Origin: Alcaligenaceae bacterium SAGV5
Lineage (GTDB): Bacteria; Pseudomonadota; Gammaproteobacteria; Burkholderiales; Burkholderiaceae_B
Length of the DNA: 64,000 bases
Assembly: GCA_009360345.1 (NCBI GenBank)
Contig: SPDP01000007.1
Location: forward strand, 1-64,000
Reading direction: 5' to 3'
This document shows positions 34,846-43,793 of this stretch, in pieces (position 1 is the stretch's first letter; every line of letters begins with the position of its first letter). The notes below the pieces were generated by a model. It saw nothing but the letters and a program-made list of their open reading frames with translations. It searched no databases and was not told where the DNA came from. A program made the position numbers and the translations under genes.

Positions 34846-37224
34846 ATGTCCGCGGCGATCGAGAACGATGCCCCTCGCGCAAGCGAGGCCGACGACCAGG
34901 AACAGACCCTGCTCGAGGCCTACGGCCCCGAGCTGGACGAATACGGCGTCATCCACCGCGACGAAGCCGGGCGCCTGTGCATCCAGACCGCGCCGGCCAT
35001 CAGGCGCTCCTCCATGGTTCCCGAGCCCTGGGTCACCAACCCCTTCGTGCGCGGCTGGCGCCGCGTGCAGGGACAGATGCACAAGACGCGCGCCGAGCGG
35101 CTCGCGCGGCCGCCCGAACCACGCTGGAAGATCGCCGGCCGGCTGCGCCGGCTGACGCTGCTGGTGGCCGTGCTGGCGCAGACCGCCGTCGCCACCTGGT
35201 ACATGAAGGCCGTGCTGCCCTACCAGGGCGGGCAGATCCTGGAAGTCGCGATCCTGCTGCTGTTCGCGCTGCTGTTCTGCTGGGTCTCGGCCGGCTTCTG
35301 GACCGCGCTGATGGGTTTCCTGCAATTGCTGATGGGACGCGACCGCTACAGCATCTCGGCCTCCGTGGCCGAAGGCGTGCCGATCTCGGCCGGCACCCGC
35401 ACCGCCCTCGTCATGCCCATCTGCAACGAGGACGTCGGCCGGGTGTTCGCGGGACTGCGCGCGACCTACGAGTCGGTCGCGCGGGCCGGCGTCCTCGACA
35501 AGTTCGACTTCTTCATCCTGAGCGACAGCTACAAGCCGGACAACTGCGTGCAGGAACAGCGCGCCTGGGTCGAGCTGTGCAAGACGGTGGAAGGCTTCGG
35601 CCGCATCCACTACCGGCGGCGCCGGCGGCGCGTCAAGCGCAAGAGCGGCAACATCGACGACTTCTGCCGGCGCTGGGGCGGCGAGTACGACTACATGGTC
35701 GTGCTGGATGCCGACAGCGTGATGAGCGGCGAATGCCTCAAGCGCCTGGTGGTGCTGATGGACGCCAACCCCGAGGCCGGCATCATCCAGAGCGCGCCGC
35801 GCGCCTCCGGCATGGACAGCCTGTACGCGCGCGTGCAGCAGTTCGCCACGCGCGTCTACGGACCGCTCTTCACGGCCGGCCTGCACTTCTGGCAATTGGG
35901 CGAATCCCACTACTGGGGCCACAACGCCATCATCCGCCTGGAGCCCTTCATCCAGCATTGCGCGCTGGCCCCCCTGCCCGGCAAGGGCAGTTTCGCCGGT
36001 GCCATCCTGTCGCACGACTTCGTCGAGGCGGCGTTGATGCGACGCGCCGGCTGGGGCGTCTGGATCGCCTACGACCTGCCGGGCAGCTACGAGGAACTGC
36101 CGCCCAATCTGCTGGACGAATTGCAGCGCGACCAACGCTGGTGCCAGGGCAACCTGATGAACTTCCGGCTGTTCCTGATCAAGGGCCTGCACCCGGTGCA
36201 CCGCGCGGTGTTCCTGACCGGCGTCATGTCCTATCTGTCGGCGCCGCTGTGGTTCCTGTTCCTGGCGCTGTCCACCGCGCTGCTGGCGGTCCACACGCTG
36301 ACCGAGCCGCAGTACTTCGTGACGCCGCACCAGCTCTTCCCGATCTGGCCCCAATGGCATCCCGAAGAGGCCATCGCGCTGTTCTCGACCACGGCGGTGC
36401 TGCTGTTCCTGCCCAAGATACTGAGCGTGCTGCTCGTGTGGGTGAAAGGCGCGCGCGGCTATGCCGGGTCGGGCAGGCTGCTTTGGTCCATGCTGCTGGA
36501 AGTACTGTTCTCCATGCTGCTGGCGCCGATTCGCATGCTGTTCCACACCCGCTTCGTCGTGGCGGCGTTCCTCGGCTGGAAAGTGCAGTGGAAATCGCCG
36601 GCCCGCGCCAACAACGAGACCCCCTGGCGCGAAGCCTTCCGGCGCCACGGACTGCAGACGCTGCTGGGCGTGTGCTGGGGCCTGCTGGTGGCCTGGCTGA
36701 ATCCGAACTTCCTGTGGTGGATGATCCCGATCCTGGCTTCGCTGCTGCTGGCGATTCCGCTGTCGGTGATGTCCAGCCGGGTCAGCCTGGGACGGGGCGC
36801 CTTCGAGGACGGACTGTTCTGCATTCCCGAGGAAACGTCCCCCCCTCCCGAACTGCACGACACCGCGCGCTACAACGAGCAGAACCAGGCCCGCCCCGCC
36901 CCCGGCTTCATGGACGCGCTGATGGATCCCGCCGCCAACGCGCTGGCCCGGGCCTTCTCCACCGGCCGGCACCTCCCCGGCCATCCGCTGATCGAGGCGG
37001 CGCGCACGCAACTGGTCGACGAGGTACTGGAAAAGGGCCCCGAGCGCCTGCCGGATCCCACACGCATGCGGCTGCTGGACGATCCCGAAGTCCTGGCCCG
37101 CGTACACCGGGCCCCCAGCCCACCACGGCCAGACCCACGAAGAAAACCACGAAAGGAAGATATCTGCTCATCTAGGATGGATCAGCTTGCGCGAAGGGCC
37201 GCCAGCAGCCCCTCGACCGGTTGA
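34846..37224 (+). CDS. opgH: Glucans biosynthesis glucosyltransferase H
   Basis: Inner-membrane GT2 glucosyltransferase that forms the beta-1,2-linked backbone of periplasmic glucans from UDP-glucose. It has 792 residues from ATG 34846 (an in-frame ATG at 34825 overlaps opgG). Two N-terminal membrane segments (about residues 100-155) precede the catalytic domain with [20 protein letters not shown], the DAD motif in [28 protein letters not shown], and Q-x-x-RW in [11 protein letters not shown]. Further membrane segments follow. The C-terminal end overlaps the convergent DUF3348 gene by 43 bases. Confidence 0.95.
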   Translation: MSAAIENDAPRASEADDQEQTLLEAYGPELDEYGVIHRDEAGRLCIQTAPAIRRSSMVPEPWVTNPFVRGWRRVQGQMHKTRAERLARPPEPRWKIAGRLRRLTLLVAVLAQTAVATWYMKAVLPYQGGQILEVAILLLFALLFCWVSAGFWTALMGFLQLLMGRDRYSISASVAEGVPISAGTRTALVMPICNEDVGRVFAGLRATYESVARAGVLDKFDFFILSDSYKPDNCVQEQRAWVELCKTVEGFGRIHYRRRRRRVKRKSGNIDDFCRRWGGEYDYMVVLDADSVMSGECLKRLVVLMDANPEAGIIQSAPRASGMDSLYARVQQFATRVYGPLFTAGLHFWQLGESHYWGHNAIIRLEPFIQHCALAPLPGKGSFAGAILSHDFVEAALMRRAGWGVWIAYDLPGSYEELPPNLLDELQRDQRWCQGNLMNFRLFLIKGLHPVHRAVFLTGVMSYLSAPLWFLFLALSTALLAVHTLTEPQYFVTPHQLFPIWPQWHPEEAIALFSTTAVLLFLPKILSVLLVWVKGARGYAGSGRLLWSMLLEVLFSMLLAPIRMLFHTRFVVAAFLGWKVQWKSPARANNETPWREAFRRHGLQTLLGVCWGLLVAWLNPNFLWWMIPILASLLLAIPLSVMSSRVSLGRGAFEDGLFCIPEETSPPPELHDTARYNEQNQARPAPGFMDALMDPAANALARAFSTGRHLPGHPLIEAARTQLVDEVLEKGPERLPDPTRMRLLDDPEVLARVHRAPSPPRPDPRRKPRKEDICSSRMDQLARRAASSPSTG

Positions 37225-37922
37225 AATCGGAAATCCAGTTCGGCCAGCAGGACACCCCGCATATCCGCGCGGAAAGCATCCAGCCAGGGGCCGGGATCGT
37301 TGCCGGCCGGCTCGCCGGCCGCTTGTTGCTTCTGGACGGGAGCCTGGCCAGCCTTGCGCAGGCGCAGGAAATGGCCTTCCAGCAGGCCGGGCACCGAGGC
37401 CAGCAGATTGCGCTCCTGCGTGCCCAGCACCCGCTCCATGACCGCGTCCACCGCGGCCAGCCGCGCCATGTCGGGCGACCCGGCGGCCAGCATCGCGCGC
37501 AAGCGGCCGCGCAGGGCCGCGATGCCGGTCTCCATCTGCTGCTGCTTGGCCAGGCAGCGCTGGCGGTAGCGGGAAAAATCGGTGTCGTCGTCCGGATCGA
37601 CCAGCAGCGCGGGATCACGGCGATGGCGGCTGCGCACCGGGCGCAGCACCCTGTCCTGCTCGATGGACAGCGCCAGTTCGTCGCGCACCCGCGCGCAGTC
37701 CTCCCGCGCGGCCGAATCGCAGGCAGGCGTGCTGGCGGGCGCCGCTTTCGCATTGCCGCTCAGCACCGCGGACAGCGCGATGGCATCGGTCCAGCCGAGC
37801 CACAGGCTCAGCCGGTCGGCTAGCGGCTGCCGGGGAGTGGGAACGTGGGCGTGCGCTAGGCGGGCCAGCAGGCGGACGAAAGCCGGGCCGCTTGCGCCTG
37901 TGCGCCCGGAGATGTGCGCCAT
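37182..37922 (-). CDS. DUF3348-family protein
   Basis: Cytoplasmic, arginine- and leucine-rich protein of 246 residues that matches the betaproteobacterial DUF3348 family: an N-terminal [12 protein letters not shown] and [20 protein letters not shown], and a C-terminal [20 protein letters not shown] and VEGLLAAL. Its function is unknown; homologues are usually next to DUF802/DUF2894/OmpA-like genes, none of which is present here. It overlaps the 3' end of opgH convergently by 43 bases. Confidence 0.75.
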   Translation of the reverse strand: MAHISGRTGASGPAFVRLLARLAHAHVPTPRQPLADRLSLWLGWTDAIALSAVLSGNAKAAPASTPACDSAAREDCARVRDELALSIEQDRVLRPVRSRHRRDPALLVDPDDDTDFSRYRQRCLAKQQQMETGIAALRGRLRAMLAAGSPDMARLAAVDAVMERVLGTQERNLLASVPGLLEGHFLRLRKAGQAPVQKQQAAGEPAGNDPGPWLDAFRADMRGVLLAELDFRFQPVEGLLAALRAS

Positions 37923-38034
37923 GGGACCGGACGGGCAAAACCCGGGAGTTTACACGCCCGGCCGCCCGCCACCCCGCCTGGGACAACGGGAACAGAAGTG
38001 GTTACATCTGCATTGACAGAGCGGGCCCGGGCCT

Positions 38035-38730
38035 CTAGTCGGCCACTTCGATCTTCCGGTAGACCTTGAACCCCTGGCTGCGCACCGTCGACACCGGCAG
38101 CTCCAGCCCGCATGCCTGTTCCACCTTGCGCCGCAGGCGGCGCATCTGCGTGTCCAGGCGGCGCTGGTCGTAGTCCAGGAAATTCTCGCCCAGCGCCTGC
38201 ACGATGGCCTTGCGCGTCACGCATTCGCCGGTCCCGTTGGCCAGGGCATGCAGCACCCGGTAGTCCTGCCCCGACAACGGAATCGGCGCGGCCCCGGGAG
38301 GCGTCAGGCTGGGCGGCGCCGACGAAAGCCGCCATGTCTCGCCAGCCGTCCCGGCCGGCAACAGGCGCTCGTCCGGCAGCACATCGTCGCGGGCGGAAAT
38401 GTCGCGGGCCACCGCCACCCGATGCGTCTTGTCGTCCGACAGGCGCGCCGACCACATGATGTGCGCCACGCTGCCGTCCTTGCGGACATAGCGATTCTCG
38501 AAATACCGCTGGAGATAGCCGCCCTCGATCCGCTCCACCGCGTGCAGCGTGCGCGCGCGGTCATCGGGATGGACGAACTCGATCATGCACCGCCCCACCA
38601 TTTCCTCGGGCTTGTAGCCGAAGATGCCCTCGCCCGCCCCGGTGATGGACAGGAAACGGCCGTCGTGGTCCACGACGCAGATGGCATCGAGCAGCAGGTC
38701 CAGGACTTCGGCGGGCGGCAGCTTGGCCAT
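38035..38730 (-). CDS. PAS-domain/OmpR-type winged-helix one-component regulator
   Basis: 231-residue soluble protein with an N-terminal PAS fold (LDAICVVDHDGRFLSITGAG, FGYKPEEMVGRCMIEFVHPD, RKDGSVAHIMWSAR) and a C-terminal OmpR/PhoB-type winged helix (LSGQDYRVLHALANGTGECV, LDTQMRRLRRKVEQ). There is no receiver domain, so the PAS domain presumably senses a ligand or redox state directly. It stands alone on the minus strand; the neighbouring genes give no clue to its targets. Confidence 0.85.
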   Translation of the reverse strand: MAKLPPAEVLDLLLDAICVVDHDGRFLSITGAGEGIFGYKPEEMVGRCMIEFVHPDDRARTLHAVERIEGGYLQRYFENRYVRKDGSVAHIMWSARLSDDKTHRVAVARDISARDDVLPDERLLPAGTAGETWRLSSAPPSLTPPGAAPIPLSGQDYRVLHALANGTGECVTRKAIVQALGENFLDYDQRRLDTQMRRLRRKVEQACGLELPVSTVRSQGFKVYRKIEVAD

Positions 38731-38873
38731 GGGTCATTCAGGCAATTGGGGTCGCGCAAAGGCGACCTGAGGCGCGATTTTACTCGATGGGATTCGGCCT
38801 GGGAGTCCGGTACGTGGGCGCGCGGATCGCGATCAACGTGGCGAGTCCGGGGTACCGGTGGCGGGCGAAAAAC

Positions 38874-39560
38874 TCAACCCAGGTATTTCTGCCGGATCGA
38901 CCCCACGTGCGCTTCCATCGTGCGCACCGCGCCGTCGCGGTCGCCGCGCCGGATACAGTCCAGCAGATCCTCCAGTTCCGCCACGTTCGCGCGCTCGCCC
39001 GCGTCCACCTTGGGCCGAAACCACAGCAGCATGGAGCGATCGAGCAACAGCGCCGCGAAATCCGACAACGTCCGATTGTCCGCCGTGTCGTACAACAGAT
39101 GATGAAAGCGCCGGTCGACCTCCATGCCGCCGGCATGGTCCTTCTGCCGGTACCGCTCCCAGCCGGCCTCCACCAGCTCCTGCAATTGCTGCACGACCTC
39201 GGGGCGCATGCGGTCGACCGCCAGCCCCGCCAGGAAAGGCTCGATCAATTGCCGCGCCGCGATCAACTCCAGGAAGCCGTCCAGGGTCTCGGCCTTGACC
39301 AGCAGCCCCTTGCGCGGAAGGATCTCCACCAGCCCCTCGCGAGCCAGCCGGTGCGTGGCCAGGTGGATGGGACTGCGCCCCAGCCCGAGCCGCTGGCACA
39401 ATTGCGCCACATTGATGTGTTCCCCCGGCCGCAGCTCGTGCGACAGGATCATCCTCTTGACCGCCACATAGGCCTGCTCGCCCAGCGAAAGCGAGCCGCT
39501 GGCATGTTCGTCGCCGTCGCGGGCGGCGGCAGGTCGCGAGGTCTTCGAGGATCTAGGCAT
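38874..39560 (-). CDS. GntR-family (FadR/FCD) transcriptional regulator
   Basis: 228-residue regulator with an N-terminal GntR winged helix (QAYVAVKRMILSHELRPGEH, then LCQRLGLGRSPIHLATHRLA) and a C-terminal FCD effector domain (ELIAARQLIEPFLAGLAVDR, DRRFHHLLYDTADN, with metal-binding histidines). It precedes, in the same direction, no catabolic gene directly; the Bug and RidA genes at 39.6-41.05 kb are transcribed towards it, so it is probably the distal gene of that unit and its regulator. Confidence 0.92.
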   Translation of the reverse strand: MPRSSKTSRPAAARDGDEHASGSLSLGEQAYVAVKRMILSHELRPGEHINVAQLCQRLGLGRSPIHLATHRLAREGLVEILPRKGLLVKAETLDGFLELIAARQLIEPFLAGLAVDRMRPEVVQQLQELVEAGWERYRQKDHAGGMEVDRRFHHLLYDTADNRTLSDFAALLLDRSMLLWFRPKVDAGERANVAELEDLLDCIRRGDRDGAVRTMEAHVGSIRQKYLG

Positions 39561-39623
39561 GCGGCATGATGAAACGTGGCGGGAGCGCCCGCGATTGTAG
39601 CCTCGCGGGCGCCCTGCCCTGGC

Positions 39624-40580
39624 TCACTCCGGCTTGAGTCCCGCCTTCTCCACCGCGACGCGGTACTGGTCCGACTGCTGCTGCAGGAAACGCCCGAACT
39701 CGGCCGGGGTCGAGGGCTTGGCCTCCATGCCCTGCTGCTGCAGCGTCTTCTGCACCTCCGAATCCTTCAAGGCCTGCGCGAACAGGTCATGCAGCCGGTC
39801 CACCCGATCCTGGGCCACGCCCGCGCGGGTCAACAGCCCCATCCAGGTTTCCGACGAAAACCCCGCCAATCCGGCCTCGGCGAAAGTCGGCACCCCGGGC
39901 AGCGCGGCCGAGCGATTCACCCCGGACACGGCCAGCGCCTTCAGCTTGCCCGCCGCGATATGCGGCGCCACCACGCCGACATCGCCCAGCGTCGCGTCCA
40001 CTTCACCCGACAACACCGCCATCGTGGCCGGCGCCGACCCCTTGTAGGGCACGTGCAGCATCTCCACGCCCGCGCGCTGCTTGAACAGCTCGAAGCCCAG
40101 ATGGCCCGACGACCCATTGCCGAACGACGAGAAACTCGCCTTGCCCTGCTGCGCCTTCGCCCAGTCGACGAAACCCTTCAGGTCCTGGGCGGGCACCTTG
40201 GACGACACCACCAGGACATGCGGATTCGAGGCCAGCGACGTGACCGGCTGGAAATCCTTGCGCGTGTCGAACGGCAGACTCTTGATCAGATAAGGATTGA
40301 TGACGAAACTCGCCGCCATCATCAACACCGTCTGCCCGTCCGCCGGCTTGCCCAGCAGCGCCTGCGCGCCAATGACCGTGCCGCCGCCCGGCCGGTTCTC
40401 GACCACCACGGACACTCCCGCCGCCTTGCCGACCACCTGTGCCAGCGCACGCGCCAACGCGTCGGAAGACCCGCCCGCGGCGTAAGGCACGATCAGCGTC
40501 AAGGGTTGGGAAGGAAACGGCTGCGCCAGCGATGCGGTGCACGCCAGGGACAACGCCAGACCAAACACGAACTTATTCAT
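39624..40580 (-). CDS. Bug/TctC-family solute receptor
   Basis: Periplasmic carboxylate receptor, 318 residues, with a signal peptide ending in LACTASLAQ. Core motifs are PLTLIVPYAAGGSSDALARA, VVVENRPGGGTVIGA, SFSSFGNGSSGHLGFELFK and ALPGVPTFAEAGL. It is downstream of the RidA gene with a 70-base gap that contains a hairpin, and upstream of the GntR regulator, so these three genes probably form one regulated unit. Confidence 0.93.
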   Translation of the reverse strand: MNKFVFGLALSLACTASLAQPFPSQPLTLIVPYAAGGSSDALARALAQVVGKAAGVSVVVENRPGGGTVIGAQALLGKPADGQTVLMMAASFVINPYLIKSLPFDTRKDFQPVTSLASNPHVLVVSSKVPAQDLKGFVDWAKAQQGKASFSSFGNGSSGHLGFELFKQRAGVEMLHVPYKGSAPATMAVLSGEVDATLGDVGVVAPHIAAGKLKALAVSGVNRSAALPGVPTFAEAGLAGFSSETWMGLLTRAGVAQDRVDRLHDLFAQALKDSEVQKTLQQQGMEAKPSTPAEFGRFLQQQSDQYRVAVEKAGLKPE

Positions 40581-40610
40581 GGCAACTCCGTGAAACTCCG
40601 CGGGAATGAA

Positions 40611-40633
40611 ATTCGGCCGCGACGCGGCCGAAT
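40611..40633. terminator. Intercistronic hairpin between ridA-like and Bug genes
   Basis: Perfect 11-base arms ATTCGGCCGCG (40611-40621) and CGCGGCCGAAT (40623-40633) flank a single base. Placed between two co-directional genes (minus strand), it could attenuate read-through or set different levels of the two proteins. No U-tract is seen. Confidence 0.45.
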
Positions 40634-40650
40634 GAAAGTGTCCGGCGGCT

Positions 40651-41052
40651 TCAGCCGCTGGCGCCCAGCCTGGCCTGGCCCTGGATCTCGACCAGGATCT
40701 CGGGCTTGGCCAGGGCCTGCACCTCGACCAGCGCGCAAGCCGGGAAATCTCCCGTGAAGAACTCGCGGCGCGCCTTCCAGACCCCCTGGTTGCCCGCCAT
40801 GCGCGTCACGAACACCGTCAGCGTGACCACGTCGTCGATCTTCCCGCCCGCGGCTTCCACCAGGTGCTTGATCTTCGTGAAGATGAATTGCGATTGCTCG
40901 TATTCATCGCCGCCCTGGATGGTGTTGCCGTCGTTGGCGCGGGCGGTCAGGCCCGAGAGGTAGAGGGTGTCGCCGACCTGCAGGCAGTTGGACCAGAGAC
41001 CGGGGGCGGCTTCGGCGACGTGGGGCGTGAGGATGCGTTGCTTGCGTGGCAT
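40651..41052 (-). CDS. RidA/YjgF-family enamine/imine deaminase-like protein
   Basis: 133-residue trimeric RidA-fold protein. Markers are LQVGDTLYLSGLTAR near the N terminus, VVTLTVFVTRM in the middle, and PACALVEVQALAKPEILVEI with the C-terminal arginine/glutamate region typical of the superfamily. RidA proteins deaminate reactive enamines or imines; pathway-bound members act on specific catabolic intermediates. Its promoter carries a perfect inverted repeat (41067-41089), and the Bug gene follows downstream. Confidence 0.88.
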   Translation of the reverse strand: MPRKQRILTPHVAEAAPGLWSNCLQVGDTLYLSGLTARANDGNTIQGGDEYEQSQFIFTKIKHLVEAAGGKIDDVVTLTVFVTRMAGNQGVWKARREFFTGDFPACALVEVQALAKPEILVEIQGQARLGASG

Positions 41053-41066
41053 ATCTGTCCGTCCTT

Positions 41067-41089
41067 GTGAAATATCAGTGATATTTCAC
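41067..41089. promoter_or_regulatory. Perfect inverted-repeat operator upstream of the RidA gene
   Basis: Ten-base arms GTGAAATATC and GATATTTCAC are separated by AGT, 15 bases before the RidA start. The AT-rich palindrome stands out from the GC-rich background, as expected for a dimeric regulator site. The GntR (38.9 kb) or MarR (41.2 kb) protein is the obvious candidate ligand. Confidence 0.65.
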
Positions 41090-41202
41090 AATCATAACCA
41101 CAGCGAAGCCAACCAGGCAACCGGATCGTCTGGACGGTGCCGGCGTGATCGTGCTATAGGAAATCGAACGACATTCAAACAGGTCGCTGCGCGCACCACG
41201 GC

Positions 41203-41718
41203 ATGAAAGAAGACTCCCCCCGCAATGACGCTACCCCGCCCCTGGGCGATTGGACCGGCGAGCTGTCCAACCGCCCCGGCCACCTGATCCGCCGCTGCTA
41301 CCAGATCCTGACGGCCCTCTATGCAAGGGAAACCGACTCCCTGGGCGTCACGCCGCTCCAATACGCGGTGATGCGCACCATCAGCCACCAGCCCCGCCGC
41401 TCCAAGCGGCGCCTGGGCGAGATCGCGGGACTCGACCGCACCACGGTCGCATGGATCGTTTCCAGCCTGGAAAAGAAAGGCCTCATCCGGCCCACCGCCG
41501 ACTCCATCGACAAGCGCATCCGCTACTTCGAGCTCACGCCTGAAGGCAACGACATGCTGACCGTCATGGACCCCCGGCTGAACGCGATGCAGGATCTGAT
41601 CCTCAAGCCTCTCCTGCCCTCGGAACGCAAGACCTTCCTGAAATCCATGCAGAAGATCGTCACCGCCTACAACCACCTGAGCCGGGCGCCCCTGCTGGAC
41701 GACGGGGAAGACAGCTAG
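41203..41718 (+). CDS. MarR-family transcriptional regulator
   Basis: 171-residue winged-helix dimer. The central MarR motif is LTALYARETDSLGVTPLQYA, then RLGEIAGLDRTTVAWIVSSL for the recognition helix and KKGLIRPTADSIDKRIRYFE for the wing. It is divergent from the RidA-Bug unit and convergent with the next Bug gene. By position it may bind the operator at 41067 or the two matching sites at 42784 and 42885 that control the Bug/amidohydrolase promoters. Confidence 0.92.
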   Translation: MKEDSPRNDATPPLGDWTGELSNRPGHLIRRCYQILTALYARETDSLGVTPLQYAVMRTISHQPRRSKRRLGEIAGLDRTTVAWIVSSLEKKGLIRPTADSIDKRIRYFELTPEGNDMLTVMDPRLNAMQDLILKPLLPSERKTFLKSMQKIVTAYNHLSRAPLLDDGEDS

Positions 41719-41731
41719 CCGGGCGGCGCCG

Positions 41732-42703
41732 TCAATCCACCTTCGCTCCGGACGACTTGACCTCCACCTTCCAGCGCTCGAGCTCTTCCCTGATGAAGCG
41801 CTCGAAGTCCTGCCGGGAGTCGCCGATGATGGACATCGAAAGCTCCTTGAATCGCTGCCGCACGTCCGGCTGATTCAGCGCCTTGACCGTCGCCGCGTTC
41901 AGCCGGTCCAGGATCTCTGGCGGCGTCTGGCGCGGCGCGAGCAGGCCCGACCAGGCCGTCACGTCGAAGCCCTTCAGGCCCGACTCGTCCAGCGTGGGCA
42001 GATCGGGCATGAATGGCGAGCGTGACCGGCTGGAGATGGCCAGCGCCCTGACCTTGCCGGCCGTGACGTTGGGCGTCACGGCCGGCAAGGTGTCGGACAA
42101 CAGATCGATGTTGTCCCCCAGCAGGTCGGTCATGGCCGCCGCCGACCCCTTGTAGGGCACATGCCTGATGTCTATCCCGGCCATGCGGGCGAACCTGGCC
42201 ATGACCAGGTGGTGGCTGCTGCCGTTCCCCGCCGACCCGTAGGTGAGCTTGCCCGGATGCGCCTTCGCGTACTGGATCAGTTCCCCGATGCTGGATACCG
42301 GCAGGCTGCGCCGAACCAGGATCACCATGGGCAGCGACGCGACGTTGCTGATGGGAGCGAAGTCACGCAGCGTGTCATAGCCCGCGTCGGCGAACAGGAA
42401 GGGATTGATCACCATCGCGCTCGTGCCGCCGATCAGGAGCGTATAGCCGTCCGCGGGCGCCTTGGCCGCCTGCGCGGTGCCCAGCATGCTGCCCGCGCCG
42501 GGGCGGTTCTCGACGATGAAGCGCTGCCCGAACTCGTCGGAGAAACGCTCGGACAACAGGCGGGCGATGATGTCGGCCCCCTGGCCGGGCGGAAACGGAA
42601 CGATGATGCGCACGGGCTTGGTGGGCCAATCGACCGGCGCCGCCCCGCCGGCGATCGGCACCAACGCCACCAGCAACGTGAAGAAAACACGGATGCGTTT
42701 CAT
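41732..42703 (-). CDS. Bug/TctC-family solute receptor
   Basis: Periplasmic carboxylate receptor of 323 residues. ATG 42703 follows an AGGAGA ribosome site and gives a signal peptide (FFTLLVALVPIAGGAAP). Core motifs are PVRIIVPFPPGQGADIIARL, FIVENRPGAGSMLGTA, LTYGSAGNGSSHHLVMARF and MPDLPTLDESGL. It is divergent from the amidohydrolase operon across a 213-base regulatory gap, so it is the likely uptake receptor for that pathway's substrate. Confidence 0.93.
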   Translation of the reverse strand: MKRIRVFFTLLVALVPIAGGAAPVDWPTKPVRIIVPFPPGQGADIIARLLSERFSDEFGQRFIVENRPGAGSMLGTAQAAKAPADGYTLLIGGTSAMVINPFLFADAGYDTLRDFAPISNVASLPMVILVRRSLPVSSIGELIQYAKAHPGKLTYGSAGNGSSHHLVMARFARMAGIDIRHVPYKGSAAAMTDLLGDNIDLLSDTLPAVTPNVTAGKVRALAISSRSRSPFMPDLPTLDESGLKGFDVTAWSGLLAPRQTPPEILDRLNAATVKALNQPDVRQRFKELSMSIIGDSRQDFERFIREELERWKVEVKSSGAKVD

Positions 42704-42783
42704 GGCACATCTCCTCTGCCTGCCGCGGCCCGGAACCTCAAGCGCCATGCGCCTCTGCGCGGCTGGATCACGGCACTCGATTT

Positions 42784-42801
42784 TTGACAGCATACTGCCA
42801 T
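42784..42801. promoter_or_regulatory. Operator-like site 1 (TTGACAGC-N3-CTGCCA type)
   Basis: TTGACAGCATACTGCCAT, an imperfect dyad. The same 18-base layout recurs at 42885-42902, 101 bases away, in the divergent promoter region between the Bug gene and the amidohydrolase operon. Confidence 0.6.
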
Positions 42802-42884
42802 CCATAAAAATCACGAGTGGGGTTTGCCCTTAACAAAAATCTACATATTTTCGTTGACTCATTCAAGCGCCCGGCCCTAATTTA

Positions 42885-42902
42885 TTGACAGCTAGCTGCC
42901 AA
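42885..42902. promoter_or_regulatory. Operator-like site 2 (TTGACAGC-N3-CTGCCA type)
   Basis: TTGACAGCTAGCTGCCAA, a dyad with a single mismatch, ending 14 bases before the GTG start of the first amidohydrolase gene. Binding here would block the ribosome/promoter region of the operon. It matches site 1 at 13 of the 14 conserved positions outside the central three. Confidence 0.65.
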
Positions 42903-42916
42903 TAAAAGGACTTAAA

Positions 42917-43762
42917 GTGCGCGTCATCGACTTTCGCCTGCGCCCGCCATCGGGCGGCTTCCTGAACATGGTCATGTATGCGGATCTGGATCGCAGCGCG
43001 CGCATGGCCGCAAACCTCGGCATGCGGCTTTCGCCCTCCGCCACGCGAGCCTCCATGGCGCTCCTCCTGCAGGAAATGGACGCCGCGCACGTCGTGGCCG
43101 GCGTCGTGCCCGGACGCGGTTCGCCCGTGCTCGGCACCGTGTCCAACGGCGACATCGCCGATCTCGTCCGGCGCCATCCCGGCCGCTTCATCGGCTTCGC
43201 CGGGGCGGATCCCACCGTCTGGCGCCAGGCCATCGAGCAAATCGAAACGGGCCTCGCCCAAGGCCTCAAGGGCGTGGTCCTGGAACCCGGCCTGCTGGCC
43301 CATCCCATGCATCTGGACGACGCGCGCCTCTACCCCGTCTACGCCTACTGCGAAGACAAGCGCCTGCCCGTGCTGCTGATGGCGGGAGGCAACGCCGGGC
43401 CCGACTGCACCTACAGCGCCGCCGAGCACATCGACCGCGTCGCGCGGGACTTCCCCGACCTGAGCCTGATCTCCGGCCACGGCAACTGGCCCTGGGCGGC
43501 CCAGATCCTGCACGTCTGCTACCGGCGTCCCAACATCTACCTGTCCCCCGACATGTACATCCATCGCGGCATGCCCGGCGCGCAGGACTACGTGAACGCG
43601 GCCAACGGCTTCATGGCCGACCGGTTCCTGTTCGCCTCGGCCTACCCCGTGATGCCGCTGGCCGAATCGATCGACCGCTTCCTGGCGCTGGGGATACACG
43701 AATCGGTGGCCGACCGGGTGCTGTACCGGAATGCCGCGACCCTGCTTGGCCTGGAAACCTGA
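42917..43762 (+). CDS. Amidohydrolase-superfamily protein lacking canonical metal motif (paralogue 1)
   Basis: 281-residue TIM-barrel protein related to amidohydrolase_2. The N-terminal H-x-H found in the family is replaced by VIDFRLRPPSGGF, and the catalytic aspartate segment (usually GSDYP) reads FASAYPVMP. The middle histidine region is kept as SGHGNWPW. Start GTG 42917 is preceded by AAAGGA. It is the first gene of a four-gene operon; the third gene is a paralogue with the same substitutions, so these are probably metal-free hydrolases or non-classical enzymes rather than decayed genes. Confidence 0.8.
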   Translation: MRVIDFRLRPPSGGFLNMVMYADLDRSARMAANLGMRLSPSATRASMALLLQEMDAAHVVAGVVPGRGSPVLGTVSNGDIADLVRRHPGRFIGFAGADPTVWRQAIEQIETGLAQGLKGVVLEPGLLAHPMHLDDARLYPVYAYCEDKRLPVLLMAGGNAGPDCTYSAAEHIDRVARDFPDLSLISGHGNWPWAAQILHVCYRRPNIYLSPDMYIHRGMPGAQDYVNAANGFMADRFLFASAYPVMPLAESIDRFLALGIHESVADRVLYRNAATLLGLET

Positions 43763-43793
43763 CCCATCCGTTCCCTTTCGTAGGAGACGCATC

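Noticed and set aside
38787-38880. Start of a plus-strand frame MGFGLGVRYVGARIAINVAS between the PAS regulator and the GntR gene
   Set aside because: It soon becomes antisense to the GntR gene, and the short unique part has no recognisable domain or good ribosome site.
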